Below are positions 8,051 to 17,489 of a stretch of DNA of 64,000 bases, piece by piece (within the stretch, counting starts at the first letter, position 1; each line of letters starts with the position of its first letter). The notes beneath the pieces are model-generated. The model had not been told where the DNA came from, made no database searches, and saw only the letters and a program-made list of their open reading frames with translations. The translations under genes were made by a program, and so were the position numbers. This DNA comes from Glacieibacterium arshaanense (GTDB lineage Bacteria; Pseudomonadota; Alphaproteobacteria; Sphingomonadales; Sphingomonadaceae), in assembly GCF_004681125.1 (NCBI RefSeq), contig NZ_SIHO01000001.1, forward strand, positions 879,149-943,148. Direction: 5' to 3'.

Positions 8051-8259
8051 TGAACTCCTGTTTTCGTGTATGATGTACGCTAACACTATTTATAATTTGC
8101 ATGTAACATCAGCTTCTTTATATTTTCATTTGCAAATTTGGCATTAATAATACTTTACCCAAAATCGTAATGATGGATATATTTGTGAACTGCAATATTC
8201 GAATCGACTATTGTTCCTGCTGAATGCAGCCCGGTCAACAATTGTCGGTATCGCCAGAT

Positions 8260-8823
8260 TTATACCAACTGGGGGTAAAACAATATTTTTTCGCTGAAGT
8301 CCGGGCGCCAGGATTCTTTCGTGATGTAGTCTGCCCACTCGCTTGCGTCTCTGAGAAGATTTACCTCGTACGTGCCGCCTGGTGATATCCTTGACCAAGG
8401 ATCGGGGCGAGCATCGTCACTTGATGCAGGAAATGCGTCGGTGACACGGGTCCAATATTTTTGAGGCACCTTGAACATTCCATGGAGATGGCCCGCGTCA
8501 GGCAACCCCTCGACGACTGCGACCGCCGTGATCCGATCGTCGATGCGTGACGGTCGGTGGTAATGGCTGCCGAGCACCCGGCGGTTAAAATAGACCATCA
8601 GTCGCATAAACAGCGATGAAAGGCGGACAATGCCAATTGTCGGCGCCATTAGATACTTCCCGGGTACGATTTGCGTTACCGGTGACACCTCTCCCGTTTT
8701 CGGCTCGATCCGCATCGGACGCAAACCACGCGGTCGACCGGGATGATTTGGCTTGAGCGTGAACACGTGAGTTGCATCAAATTGCTCGAAAAATTGTCGG
8801 AAGTTTTCTCGGGTAGGTTTCAA
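8260..8823 (-). CDS. Candidate HUH-type endonuclease / Rep-like protein
   Basis: This 187-residue protein starts at TTG 8823, six bases after a perfect AGGAG. Three motifs in the right order suggest a single-strand DNA nicking enzyme: a motif-I-like VFTLKPN (residues 20-26), a metal-binding HLH (residues 112-114, in GHLHGMFKVP), and a catalytic-type YITK (Tyr166, Lys169). HUH enzymes start rolling-circle replication or transposition. The 85-residue gap between the first two motifs is long, and no helicase domain follows. Alternatives are an inovirus-type replication protein or a decayed relaxase. Confidence that it is a gene is high; the family call is moderate. Confidence 0.5.
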   Translation of the reverse strand: MKPTRENFRQFFEQFDATHVFTLKPNHPGRPRGLRPMRIEPKTGEVSPVTQIVPGKYLMAPTIGIVRLSSLFMRLMVYFNRRVLGSHYHRPSRIDDRITAVAVVEGLPDAGHLHGMFKVPQKYWTRVTDAFPASSDDARPDPWSRISPGGTYEVNLLRDASEWADYITKESWRPDFSEKILFYPQLV

Positions 8824-9206
8824 TTCGTTCTCCTAATGGGATTATTCAGTAGCCGGATAACGAAGGTCTTACGCCGTAATCCGAATGTATTTAGTCAGAC
8901 GCCGAAATGTGCACGGGCCACACCGTTAACTGTATTGCGGTGCCGACCAAAACGGCGCGTGACCGCTTCAGGAGCCCGCCACGGTTCCGGACGAACCCCT
9001 GGTAGTTTCATCTGGGTGACCCCTGGGACACCCCGACGTGTGTCGTACTTTCCGTTCCTTGCTGACATTGGGATCGAAAGGAGAACAAAGTTCGGGGATA
9101 GTTCGGGATTTCTCTGTCCACCACATGTCATCGGTGACCGGCAGTGGCAGGATCGCGCGCATTGTCCTTGCCCTTACCTTGGTGTTCCCGTAGGGGAAAC
9201 TCTGTT
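8824..9206. other. Island-core boundary stretch without a supported gene
   Basis: This is 383 bp between the HUH-like gene and tRNA-Pro. Short open frames on both strands (for example 8895-9131 minus) have no ribosome site or recognisable product. I looked by eye for a second copy of the tRNA 3' end and for an integrase remnant and saw neither. The tRNA promoter must lie at the right end. Confidence 0.5.
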
Positions 9207-9283
<77 letters not shown>

Positions 9284-9360
9284 TTCAAAAAATCCCAATC
9301 GCCACGCAGCCATGATTTGCGGCTTGTAGCTGGTGCCGTCGTTGCGGCATGGCAATCGGC

Positions 9361-10158
9361 ATGAGCGACACCATTCCCTACACGCAACTGCTGGCCGGCG
9401 CGCAAGCGCGCGACGGGCGGCTGCATATCGACATCCCCGCTGACTGGGCGCAGGGCCGTACCGCCTATGGCGGGCTGACGGCGGCGCTGTGTGTCGAGGC
9501 GGCCGGTCTGGCGGCCGCTAACCTGCCGCCGCTGCGGTCGGCGCAGTTCGCGTTTATCGGCCCGGCGGCAGGGCAGTTGCATGCGACTCCCACCGTACTG
9601 CGGCGCGGCAAATCGGCCACCTACATCGGTGTCGATCTGGCGGGCGACGATGGTATCGCGACACGTGCACTGCTGTGCTTCGGCGCCGCGCGGCCGTCGC
9701 GGCTGACCTATGACGCATTGCCCGCACCCGAGGTGCCGGCGCCTGAAGCCTGCGCTGAATTCTTCCGGGGCGGCATGGGGCCGGCATTCGCGGTGCATTT
9801 CGAAAGCCGGCTGGCGGGCGGGGCGCGGCCGTTCTCGCCGGGTGAAAAGCCCGAAATGATGTTGTGGATGCGCCACCGCGACATCGGCGCGCGCGACAGC
9901 GTTTCAGGGCTGGTGGCGCTCGCCGATGCGCTTCCGGCGGCGGCACTGGTGCTGTTCCCCGAACGCGCGCCGTTCAGCACCGCGACCTGGTCGGTCGACC
10001 TACTCGTTGATGCCCCGCACAGCGACAGCGGCTGGTGGCTGCTGCACAGCGTCGCCGACAGCGCTGGCAACGGCTATTCGACGCAGGCGATGACGATGTG
10101 GAACGACCGCGGCGAAGCGGTGCTGGTGGCGCGCCAGAACGTCGTCGTCTTCATTTGA
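9361..10158 (+). CDS. Acyl-CoA thioesterase family protein (TesB-like double hotdog)
   Basis: This protein of 265 residues has the layout of TesB-like acyl-CoA thioesterases, which hydrolyse acyl-CoA to free acid and CoA. The N-terminal hotdog has the characteristic [15 protein letters not shown] helix entry (about residues 26-40), and the C-terminal half ends with the ARQNVVVF strand typical of the family. ATG 9361 or 9349 could start it. It sits 108 bp before a thiolase on the same strand, so both may act in acyl-CoA turnover. Confidence 0.75.
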   Translation: MSDTIPYTQLLAGAQARDGRLHIDIPADWAQGRTAYGGLTAALCVEAAGLAAANLPPLRSAQFAFIGPAAGQLHATPTVLRRGKSATYIGVDLAGDDGIATRALLCFGAARPSRLTYDALPAPEVPAPEACAEFFRGGMGPAFAVHFESRLAGGARPFSPGEKPEMMLWMRHRDIGARDSVSGLVALADALPAAALVLFPERAPFSTATWSVDLLVDAPHSDSGWWLLHSVADSAGNGYSTQAMTMWNDRGEAVLVARQNVVVFI

Positions 10159-10266
10159 AACGGCAGCGGCGGGACTGCGCAAGTCGTGCTCTGCCAGTAG
10201 ACCGGCGATTTTACGGGTGTATAGTCACCCCGTTTCATCCCTCTTCCAACAGAAGGCACATAGCAG

Positions 10267-11439
10267 ATGCGTGAAGCTGTCATTGTTTCCTACGCCCGCA
10301 CCGGGCTGGCGAAGTCGGGTCGCGGCGGGTTCAATATTACCCCGCCGATGACGCTGGGCGCGCATGCTGTGAAGCATGCCGTCGCCAAGTCGGGCGTCGA
10401 AGCCGATTTCATCGAAGATTGCTACATGGGCAACAACGCGCACGGCGCTGCCAACATCGGCCGCCAGGTGGCGCTGCTCGCCGGCATGCCGGTGACGACC
10501 GCGGGTGTGTCGATCAACCGCTTCTGCTCGTCGGGGCTGCAGTCGATCGCGATGGCGGCGAACCACATCCGCGGTGACGGTGCCGATTGCGTCGTCGCCG
10601 GCGGTGTCGAAAGCATCTCGATTCCCGGTGGCGGCATGCCGCGCGAGGCGATCGATCCCGAACTGGTGAAAATCGCGCCCGCCATCTTCATGGCGATGAT
10701 CGACACCGCCGACATCGTCGCCAAGCGCTACGGCGTCAGCCGCGAAGCGCAGGATGCCTATTCGCTCGAATCGCAGCAGCGCATGGCGGCCGCGCAACAG
10801 GCCGGCCTGTTCAAGGATGAGATCGTGCCGATGGCGACCAAAATGAAGGTCGTCAACAAAGAGACCAAGGAAGAAAGCATCGTCGATGTCACCGTCGACC
10901 GCGACGAATGCAATCGCCCCGACACGACGCTCGAAGGGCTGGCAAAGCTCGCGCCGGTGATGGGGCCGGACAAGTTCATCACCGCCGGCAACGCCAGCCA
11001 GCTATCGGACGGCGCCGCTGCGGTGGTGCTGATGGAAGCCAAGGAAGCCGAACGCCGCGGTCTCGAGCCGCTCGGCCGCTTCGTGTCCTGGGCGGCGGCG
11101 GGCTGCGAGCCCGACGAAATGGGCATCGGCCCGGTGTTCGCCATCCCCAAGCTGCTCAAGCGCCAGGGGTTGACCGTCGATGACATCGACCTGTGGGAAC
11201 TCAACGAGGCGTTTGCCAGCCAGTGCCTCTACAGCCGCGACAAGCTCGGCATCGATCCGGCAAAGTACAACGTCAACGGCGGCTCGATCGCCATCGGCCA
11301 CCCGTTCGGCATGACCGGCGCGCGACTGACCGGCCACATCCTGCAGGAAGGCCGCCGCCGCAAGGCAAAGTGGGGCGTCGTCACCATGTGCATCGGTGGC
11401 GGGCAGGGCGGCGCCGGGCTGTTTGAAATCTACAGCTAG
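10267..11439 (+). CDS. Thiolase family acetyl-CoA acyltransferase
   Basis: This is a 390-residue thiolase. The acyl-binding cysteine lies in NRFCSSGLQ (about residue 87). The catalytic His lies in [16 protein letters not shown] (about residue 346) and the second Cys in [10 protein letters not shown] (about residue 376). It either cleaves 3-ketoacyl-CoA in beta-oxidation or condenses acetyl-CoA; the sequence alone does not separate the two. A fadA-like degradative role is favoured by the nearby thioesterase. The stop is 3 bp from that of the convergent MFS gene. Confidence 0.9.
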   Translation: MREAVIVSYARTGLAKSGRGGFNITPPMTLGAHAVKHAVAKSGVEADFIEDCYMGNNAHGAANIGRQVALLAGMPVTTAGVSINRFCSSGLQSIAMAANHIRGDGADCVVAGGVESISIPGGGMPREAIDPELVKIAPAIFMAMIDTADIVAKRYGVSREAQDAYSLESQQRMAAAQQAGLFKDEIVPMATKMKVVNKETKEESIVDVTVDRDECNRPDTTLEGLAKLAPVMGPDKFITAGNASQLSDGAAAVVLMEAKEAERRGLEPLGRFVSWAAAGCEPDEMGIGPVFAIPKLLKRQGLTVDDIDLWELNEAFASQCLYSRDKLGIDPAKYNVNGGSIAIGHPFGMTGARLTGHILQEGRRRKAKWGVVTMCIGGGQGGAGLFEIYS

Positions 11440-11442
11440 AGC

Positions 11443-12777
11443 TCAGCGCGCCAGCCGGCGATAGGCGGGTGCCGTCAACGCCAGTGCGGCGGCGACGGCA
11501 AACGCCGGTGCGGCACCGTACAGCATCACCATCCGGCACGTCGCAAGCGCGTCGGGCGATTGCAGCGCGCGCCCGGCGCCGCTGACAAAGCCGCCCGACG
11601 CCAATATGCCGGCGACGACGGCGGGGCCGAGCGCGTAGCCGATGCGTTCGCTGGCGGTCCACAGCCCGGTCATCGTGCCGCCGAGCGCCACGCCCTGCTG
11701 TTCGGTCAGCCGGTCGATGGCTTCGGTCAGCCCGGCGAGCCCGGTGATCTGGATGCCGCCCGCGCCGATGCCGAACAGCGCGCCGCCGCCGAGCACCAGC
11801 GGCCAGCCGCCGTCGTGCGCGCCAAGCGCGACCAGCAACGCGCCGCCGATGCCGCTGCCGAGCGCTGCTGTCAGCGTCACCGGAAAGCCGAGCCGTGGCA
11901 GCAGCCGCCCCCAGGCCGGCATCGACACAAACGACGCGGCGAGCTGCGCGACAAGGAGCGCCGCGACATCGACTTCACTGCGGCCCAGCCCCTGCACGAT
12001 GAAATAGGGCGCGCCCGACATAAACGCGCTCATCCCGATGACCGCGAGCAGGTTGAGGCCGAGCGTCACCGCGAAGGGCGCAAACCGCGCGATGACCGGC
12101 AGCGCGGCACGCATCGCAACCGGCGCTGCCGGCGGTGGTGCGACTGCCGAGCGCGCCACCCGGCGTGCGGTGTACGCCGTGACCGACATCGAGATGGCAA
12201 GCACCGGCGCTATGGTCAGCGCCATGCCGACATAGCCCGGTGCGCCGCCGCCCAACTTCGCCACCAGCACCGGCCCGCCGGCGGCGCCCAATATCATCCC
12301 GCCAAACACGAACATCATCCGCCAGCCGAGCAGGCGCGCGCGCTCGGTGGGGGCGGGGGTGATTTCGGCGGGCAGCGCCGTCCACGGCACGCCGAACATG
12401 CTCCACGCCAGCGACGCCGCGAGATAGGCGGCGCTGACCGCGACGAAGGTCGCAGCGTCGGTCGCCAGCCGCGGCAGGCAGAACAGCGCCGTGAAGCTCA
12501 GCGTGCACAGCAGCGCGCCCGCCGCCATGAACGGCGCCCGCCGGCCCCAGCGCGACCGGCTCTGGTCGGAGCGGCGGCCGATGTACGGGTCGAAGAAGAT
12601 GATCACCGCCTTGGGCAGCAGGATGGCGATCGACGCCAGCCCGACCGGCAGCACCAGGATCTGCGTCATGAAATACAGCAGCAGCACGCTCGGCACCATC
12701 GCCGACACGCCGGCAGCGATGCCGCCGCTGGCATAGCCGGCGAGCAGGGGCGGGCGCAGCGCCGCAGGTACGCTCAT
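11443..12777 (-). CDS. MFS transporter, MFS_2/GPH-like
   Basis: This is an inner-membrane carrier of 444 residues with about twelve hydrophobic segments. The loop after the second helix reads DPYIGRRSDQSRSRWGRRAPF, close to the DPxxGxxSDxTRSRWGRRRP signature of the glycoside-pentoside-hexuronide (GPH) branch. The substrate cannot be told. It begins inside the last codons of the dioxygenase gene (4-bp overlap), so the two are co-transcribed. Confidence 0.85.
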   Translation of the reverse strand: MSVPAALRPPLLAGYASGGIAAGVSAMVPSVLLLYFMTQILVLPVGLASIAILLPKAVIIFFDPYIGRRSDQSRSRWGRRAPFMAAGALLCTLSFTALFCLPRLATDAATFVAVSAAYLAASLAWSMFGVPWTALPAEITPAPTERARLLGWRMMFVFGGMILGAAGGPVLVAKLGGGAPGYVGMALTIAPVLAISMSVTAYTARRVARSAVAPPPAAPVAMRAALPVIARFAPFAVTLGLNLLAVIGMSAFMSGAPYFIVQGLGRSEVDVAALLVAQLAASFVSMPAWGRLLPRLGFPVTLTAALGSGIGGALLVALGAHDGGWPLVLGGGALFGIGAGGIQITGLAGLTEAIDRLTEQQGVALGGTMTGLWTASERIGYALGPAVVAGILASGGFVSGAGRALQSPDALATCRMVMLYGAAPAFAVAAALALTAPAYRRLAR

Positions 12778-13667
12778 GCGACCGGACGCGTGCCGACGAT
12801 CGAGACGCGGTGGCCGGAACGGCTGAGCGGGAAGTAATCCCAGACCGCGTGGTGCTGCGTGCAGCGATTATCCCAGAAAACCAGTGTGTTCGGTGTCCAG
12901 CGGACGCGGCAGCTCAGCGCCGGCTGGGTTTCGATGACGCGGTAGAGCATTTCGAGCAGCGCGTTGCTTTCAAACCGCGCCAACTGCGGGATGTGCGAAG
13001 TGAAGCCGCGATTGACATACAGCAGCTTGCGGCCGGTTTCGGGGTGGCGGACGACGATGGGGTGTTCGTTCTTGGCGAATTCCTGGCCCTGCGGCGCATA
13101 GCCATAGCCCTGGATCCACGGAATCGCACCGTCATGGACAGCGGTCAGCCCTTCGAGCATCGCCTGCATCGGCGCCGACAGCATTTCATAGGCGAGGTGG
13201 GTGTTGGCGAACAGCGTATCGCCGCCGAAGCCGTTCTGGCCGCCGATTTCGGGGGTTTCGGGGAGGTAGAGCAGCGACCCCATCGGCGGCTCGGCGTCGC
13301 AGGTGACATCGGTGTGCCAGCCTTCGCCGGCGACGAACTTCGATTCGGCGTCGGCGACAATCTCCAGCCGCTCGATGTCGCCGCCCTTCATGCGCTGCAG
13401 CGGGTGGACGTGCAGCGCGCCGAAGCGCCGGGCAAAGCGTTTGTGGTCCTCGCCGCTGAGGTGCTGGTCGCGGAACACGATGACATGGTGTTCGAGCAGC
13501 GCGCGATGGACTTCGTCGAACTGGTGGTTCGACAGTTCTCCCGACAGGTCGACGCCTTCGATTTCGGCGCCGATGACCGGCGTCAGCGGCCGCACCGAAA
13601 TTGCCTCATACGGGGCAGGGCGGTTGAGCACGAGCTTGCTGACAGCTTCCAAACCTTCGCGGTGCAT
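12774..13667 (-). CDS. TauD/TfdA family Fe(II)/2-oxoglutarate dioxygenase
   Basis: This enzyme of 297 residues has the iron-binding HTD in WHTDVT (about residue 117) and the distal His of TQHHAVWDY near the C terminus (about residue 276). A conserved Arg follows (SGHRVSIVG). Family members hydroxylate substrates such as taurine, alkyl sulfates or herbicide acids using 2-oxoglutarate. The ATG at 13667 has AGGGG eight bases upstream; the frame extends to 13769 but that part would run over the shared promoter. It is operonic with the MFS gene, suggesting uptake and oxidation of one substrate, and is divergent from an AraC regulator. Confidence 0.88.
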   Translation of the reverse strand: MHREGLEAVSKLVLNRPAPYEAISVRPLTPVIGAEIEGVDLSGELSNHQFDEVHRALLEHHVIVFRDQHLSGEDHKRFARRFGALHVHPLQRMKGGDIERLEIVADAESKFVAGEGWHTDVTCDAEPPMGSLLYLPETPEIGGQNGFGGDTLFANTHLAYEMLSAPMQAMLEGLTAVHDGAIPWIQGYGYAPQGQEFAKNEHPIVVRHPETGRKLLYVNRGFTSHIPQLARFESNALLEMLYRVIETQPALSCRVRWTPNTLVFWDNRCTQHHAVWDYFPLSRSGHRVSIVGTRPVA

Positions 13668-13767
13668 GATCGGTCCCCTTGGCATGTGTTTATTGATGTT
13701 GCCTCTCATACGCTTGCGCTGACACCGGTGTTTGACATTTGGGGCCATGCATTTGATAGTTCGGGCC

Positions 13768-14817
13768 ATGCCGCAAACGCCCTCAACCCGTGTGCCGCTG
13801 GTGCGCAGTGCCGCGCTGTCGGGCTATGCCGACCTGGCGCGGACGCTGGGACTCGATCCGGTACGCATGGTCGCCGCCGCGGGACTGCCGCTCGCCTGTC
13901 TCCATGACCCCGACCTGCGTATTCCGGTGCCGCAGGTTGGCCGGCTGCTGACCGCGTCGGCGGAACGCACGCAGCGACGCGATTTCGGGCTGCTGCTCGC
14001 CGAAAAGCGCAGCCTCGCCAATCTCGGCCCGCTGGGGTTGCTGGCGCGCGAGCAGCCGACGATGCGGCAGGCGATCGCAACGATGGCGCCGTCGATTGCG
14101 ATGCACAACGAAGCGCTGTCGCTGCAGGTTGAAAGCGCCGGTGAGGTGTCGATCCTGCGCATCGTGCTGCAGCAGGGTGAACCGGCGCAGATGGAGCAGC
14201 TTGCCGAACTGGCGCTGGCCGCGACGATGCGCATGCTGCGGCGGCTGAGCGACGGCGCCTTCATCCCCGAATCGGTGCATTTCATGCATCGCGCCCCGGC
14301 CGATGTTGCGACGCACCGCCGGCTGTTCGGGGTGACCCCGCGCTTTTCGCAGGATTTCGACGGCGTCGTCGTGGCGACGCGTGCGCTCGATGCGGTACTG
14401 CCGCAGGCCGACCCGCTGGCGGCGGCACAGCTGGCGCGCCATCTGACGGTGTGGACAGGCGGCCGGGGGCGCGATCCGGTGCGCGCGACGCAGGAACTGG
14501 TGACGTCGCTATTGCCGACCGGCCATGCCACAATTGCCCGCGTCGCCAGCGACCTTGGCACCAACCGGCGGACGTTGCACCGCCAACTCGCGGCGCACGG
14601 CACCAGTTTCACGCAAATTCTCGACGCCAGCAGGCGCGCACTGGTCGAAACCTATCTCGCCGATGGTTCACGGTCGCTGACCGATATTGCCGGCCTGCTC
14701 GGCTATGCCAGCCTTAGCGCGTTTTCGCGGTGGCGCCACCGCCAACCAAACGCCGAAGCCGTCAGTGAACGGCGGTCGAAGCGCGGGGTGACGTCGTTGA
14801 AAAATGGAACGTTGTAG
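13768..14817 (+). CDS. AraC family transcriptional regulator
   Basis: This protein of 349 residues has an N-terminal arabinose-binding-like domain of the OruR/ArgR type and a C-terminal AraC helix-turn-helix (NRRTLHRQL... and DIAGLLGYASLSAFSRW, about residues 265-325). The usual ending (RRWxGxxPxxYR) is replaced by a basic tail, RHRQPNAEAVSERRSKRG, so the second recognition region is unusual. The start is one of several in-frame ATGs (13747, 13768); 13768 matches the start of typical family members. It faces the dioxygenase-MFS pair across about 100 bp and is the natural candidate to control it. Confidence 0.8.
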   Translation: MPQTPSTRVPLVRSAALSGYADLARTLGLDPVRMVAAAGLPLACLHDPDLRIPVPQVGRLLTASAERTQRRDFGLLLAEKRSLANLGPLGLLAREQPTMRQAIATMAPSIAMHNEALSLQVESAGEVSILRIVLQQGEPAQMEQLAELALAATMRMLRRLSDGAFIPESVHFMHRAPADVATHRRLFGVTPRFSQDFDGVVVATRALDAVLPQADPLAAAQLARHLTVWTGGRGRDPVRATQELVTSLLPTGHATIARVASDLGTNRRTLHRQLAAHGTSFTQILDASRRALVETYLADGSRSLTDIAGLLGYASLSAFSRWRHRQPNAEAVSERRSKRGVTSLKNGTL

Positions 14818-14914
14818 TGGGCCTGCGTGGCCTGCCGGATGGATATTAACTATTGTACAGATGTAACGAGCGTAGTTTAATCATTGGATATCGTTTCAGA
14901 AAGGGAATGCGGCC

Positions 14915-16333
14915 ATGGCAAAAACTCCCGCATCGAAGCGCATCCGCTCCAAGGAGGAGCGCCGCACTGCCGGCAAAACCCTTCGGGTAAATTGCCCCCG
15001 CGACGCCCATGGCAAGGTCATCATCGGTTCCGACCCCGACCGCGATATCGTCAAGCTGATCAAGGCGCAGAACAAGGGCCGGCTGGAAAACTTGCTGCCG
15101 GTGCGCCACGGTCGCATGTCCCAATCGGCGTTCGCATTCTTCCGCGGCACCGCCGGCCTGCAGGCGCATGACCTGGCCGGCACGCCGCACAGCGGTATCA
15201 TCGTCCAGGCTTGCGGTGATTGCCACCTGATGAACTTCGGCGGTTTCGCCACGCCCGAACGCACCCTGGCGTTCGACATCAACGACTTCGATGAAACGCT
15301 GCCAGCGCCGTTCGAATGGGACATCAAGCGGCTCGCCGCCAGCTTCGTCGTCGCGGCACGCTGGCGTGGCTTCAAGGCCGCCGACGCCCGCCGCATCACC
15401 GTGCGCATGGTCCGCGCCTACCGCGAGTCGATGCTTGAACGCGTCGACGCCGGCGTGCTCGAGGCCTGGTACTCGCGCATCTCGTTCGAAGATATCAAGA
15501 AGATTGCCGGCGATGATGTCGAAGCCGTCAGCCGCATCGAGGCACTTGAATCCGCCGCGCAGGAGCGCACGCACGAAAACGTCTTCGCCAAGCTGGTCAG
15601 CAGCGACGGCGGCAAGGTGCATATCTTCGACGAGCCACCGCTGATCTATCACCCCGATGACCGCGACCTGTCGCGCAATGTCGTGATCAAATTTCTCGAA
15701 GACTACCGCGCGACGCTGCCCGAAGAACGGCAGATGCTCTACGACCGCTATCATTTCGTCGACCTGGCTCTGAAGGTTGTCGGCGTCGGCAGTGTCGGGA
15801 CGCGCTGTTTCATCGCGCTGCTCCTCGCCGATCCCGACGATCCGCTATTCCTGCAGATCAAGGAAGCGCGGCCGTCGGTGCTTGAGCCCTATGTGCCCAA
15901 GGCGGTGCGCGCCGCCAGACATGCCGGGCACAACGGCCACCGCGTCGTGCTCGGGCAGCGGCTGATGCAGGCGGCGAGCGACATTTTCCTCGGCTGGGCG
16001 ACAGGGTCGGGCGGCGGCTATGAATTTTATGTCCGCCAGCTCCGCGACATGAAGGTCGCGCCGATGATCGAAACGCAATCACCGGCAATCATGCGCAGCT
16101 ATGCCAAGCTCTGCGGCCTCGGGCTGGCGCGCGCGCACGACAAGGCCGGCGACGCCGCGCAGATTGCCGGCTACCTCGGCAAAAGCGACGCCTTCGACGA
16201 GGCCATCGGCGACTATGCCGAAGGCTATGCCGACCAGGTCGAGCGTGACTATACGGCATTCGTCACCGCCATCCGGACGGGCAAGCTGGTCAGCGACACG
16301 ATGCCCGGCGCGCTGGAAACGGCGCTGGGTTGA
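14915..16333 (+). CDS. DUF2252 family protein
   Basis: This is a 472-residue member of DUF2252, with a CGDCHLMNFGGF block (about residues 101-112) and NDFDETLPAPFEWDIKRL (about 124-141). These resemble the ATP-binding and catalytic loops of aminoglycoside-phosphotransferase-like kinases. The substrate is unknown. The N terminus is rich in Lys/Arg. The stop codon is followed after one base by the ATG of a MarC gene, so the two are probably co-translated. Confidence 0.85.
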   Translation: MAKTPASKRIRSKEERRTAGKTLRVNCPRDAHGKVIIGSDPDRDIVKLIKAQNKGRLENLLPVRHGRMSQSAFAFFRGTAGLQAHDLAGTPHSGIIVQACGDCHLMNFGGFATPERTLAFDINDFDETLPAPFEWDIKRLAASFVVAARWRGFKAADARRITVRMVRAYRESMLERVDAGVLEAWYSRISFEDIKKIAGDDVEAVSRIEALESAAQERTHENVFAKLVSSDGGKVHIFDEPPLIYHPDDRDLSRNVVIKFLEDYRATLPEERQMLYDRYHFVDLALKVVGVGSVGTRCFIALLLADPDDPLFLQIKEARPSVLEPYVPKAVRAARHAGHNGHRVVLGQRLMQAASDIFLGWATGSGGGYEFYVRQLRDMKVAPMIETQSPAIMRSYAKLCGLGLARAHDKAGDAAQIAGYLGKSDAFDEAIGDYAEGYADQVERDYTAFVTAIRTGKLVSDTMPGALETALG

Positions 16334-16334
16334 T

Positions 16335-17060
16335 ATGCTCGCCGCCGGTATGATGGGTGCGGGCATGTTGCTGGCCGGTGCGGCAGGCGGCGACGTTGCC
16401 GGCAGCACCATGGGCGCCGCTGCCACCGGCATTGCGCGGGTGCGCGCCTTTCCGGTCATGCAGGTCTTTACCTTCCTGTTCCTGATGCTCGGGCCGATCA
16501 AAATCATCGGCCCGTTCGCCAGCCTCACCCGCACGGCCGATCCGGCGCTGACTCGCCGGATCGCGTTTCGCGCGACGCTGTTCGCCAGCGCCGCGCTGCT
16601 GCTCGCGGCCATCCTGGGCGAACATTTGCTGCGCAATTTCGGCATTCCCTTGCCGGTGCTGGCGCTGTCGGGGGGCATCATCCTGTTCCTCACCGCGATA
16701 GTTTCGGTGATGCAGCAGTTCCTGCCGCCGGCGACGCATGACGATAGCGCCGCCGGCCCGCCGCCGTCGCTCAAGGTGGCGATGTCGCCGCTGGCATTCC
16801 CGACGATCGTCACGCCCTATGGTATCGCGGCGCTGGTGGTATTTCTCGCGGTGAGCCCCGATCTGGCCGGCCGGTTGAAAGTCGGGGCGATTTTGCTGGC
16901 GATCATGGGCCTAAACCTTCTCGTCATGATCGCCGCCAAACGCATCCTGCCGCTACTGAGCATTGTCCTGCCGATCATCGGCGCGGTGCTGGCAGTCGTT
17001 CAGGTCGCGCTCGGCCTGCAGATTATCCAGAACTCGATCAAGGTTATCGTGGCGCTCTGA
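16335..17060 (+). CDS. MarC family integral membrane protein
   Basis: This protein of 241 residues has six predicted membrane helices. Family-typical segments are FLFLMLGPIKIIGPFASLT near the N terminus and SPLAFPTIVTPYGIAALVVF in the middle. The role of MarC/UPF0056 proteins is not established; some were proposed to be transporters. An open frame extends to 16101 but lies inside the DUF2252 gene. The ATG at 16335 starts one base after that gene's stop. Confidence 0.85.
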   Translation: MLAAGMMGAGMLLAGAAGGDVAGSTMGAAATGIARVRAFPVMQVFTFLFLMLGPIKIIGPFASLTRTADPALTRRIAFRATLFASAALLLAAILGEHLLRNFGIPLPVLALSGGIILFLTAIVSVMQQFLPPATHDDSAAGPPPSLKVAMSPLAFPTIVTPYGIAALVVFLAVSPDLAGRLKVGAILLAIMGLNLLVMIAAKRILPLLSIVLPIIGAVLAVVQVALGLQIIQNSIKVIVAL

Positions 17061-17096
17061 CGGCGCGGTACGAAAACAGGGCAGGGCGCAACAACG

Positions 17097-17435
17097 TCAG
17101 CGCTGCTTCTTGGTCAGCGTCGCGGTGAAGTCGGGTTCCTTCTTCGCCACCCAATCGACAAACTTCCGCACCGCCGGATTGTCGAGTAGGCCCTGCACAT
17201 CCATGCCGTGGCGCTGCAATTCGGAATTGGTGAAATTGGCGATCAGTGTCTGCTGGCAGATCGGGTGCATCGGCACGACATCGCGGCCGCCGCGGCTTTT
17301 GGGCACGGGATGGTGCCAGACGATGGTCGTGCCGGTCGGCCGTCCGCACAGCCAGCACGTCGGCGCTACTGCCGGCGCGGCTTCCTCGCGGTCGGTATCG
17401 TCGTAGGAGTCATACTTCGAATGCTTGCGGGCCAT
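17097..17435 (-). CDS. Small HNH-type protein
   Basis: This protein of 112 residues has a CWLCG zinc knuckle (residues 27-31), WHHPVPKSRGGRDVVPMHPICQQTL (about 40-64) with the HH...H...C pattern of HNH nucleases, and a helical tail. The asparagine step of a classical HNH is not obvious, so catalysis is uncertain. It is on the same strand as, and downstream of, the Hsp70-like gene with a gap of about 54 bp. A nicking or structure-specific nuclease role is possible. Confidence 0.7.
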   Translation of the reverse strand: MARKHSKYDSYDDTDREEAAPAVAPTCWLCGRPTGTTIVWHHPVPKSRGGRDVVPMHPICQQTLIANFTNSELQRHGMDVQGLLDNPAVRKFVDWVAKKEPDFTATLTKKQR

Positions 17436-17489
17436 GGGTCTGCCTGAATTGCCTGTTGCCCCGCTGTAGCGCCTGTGGCCCGCCGCCGT

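Noticed and set aside
11560-12837. A 425-codon plus-strand frame opposite the MFS gene
   Set aside because: Arg/Ala-rich shadow with no family resemblance; the minus strand carries a clear transporter.
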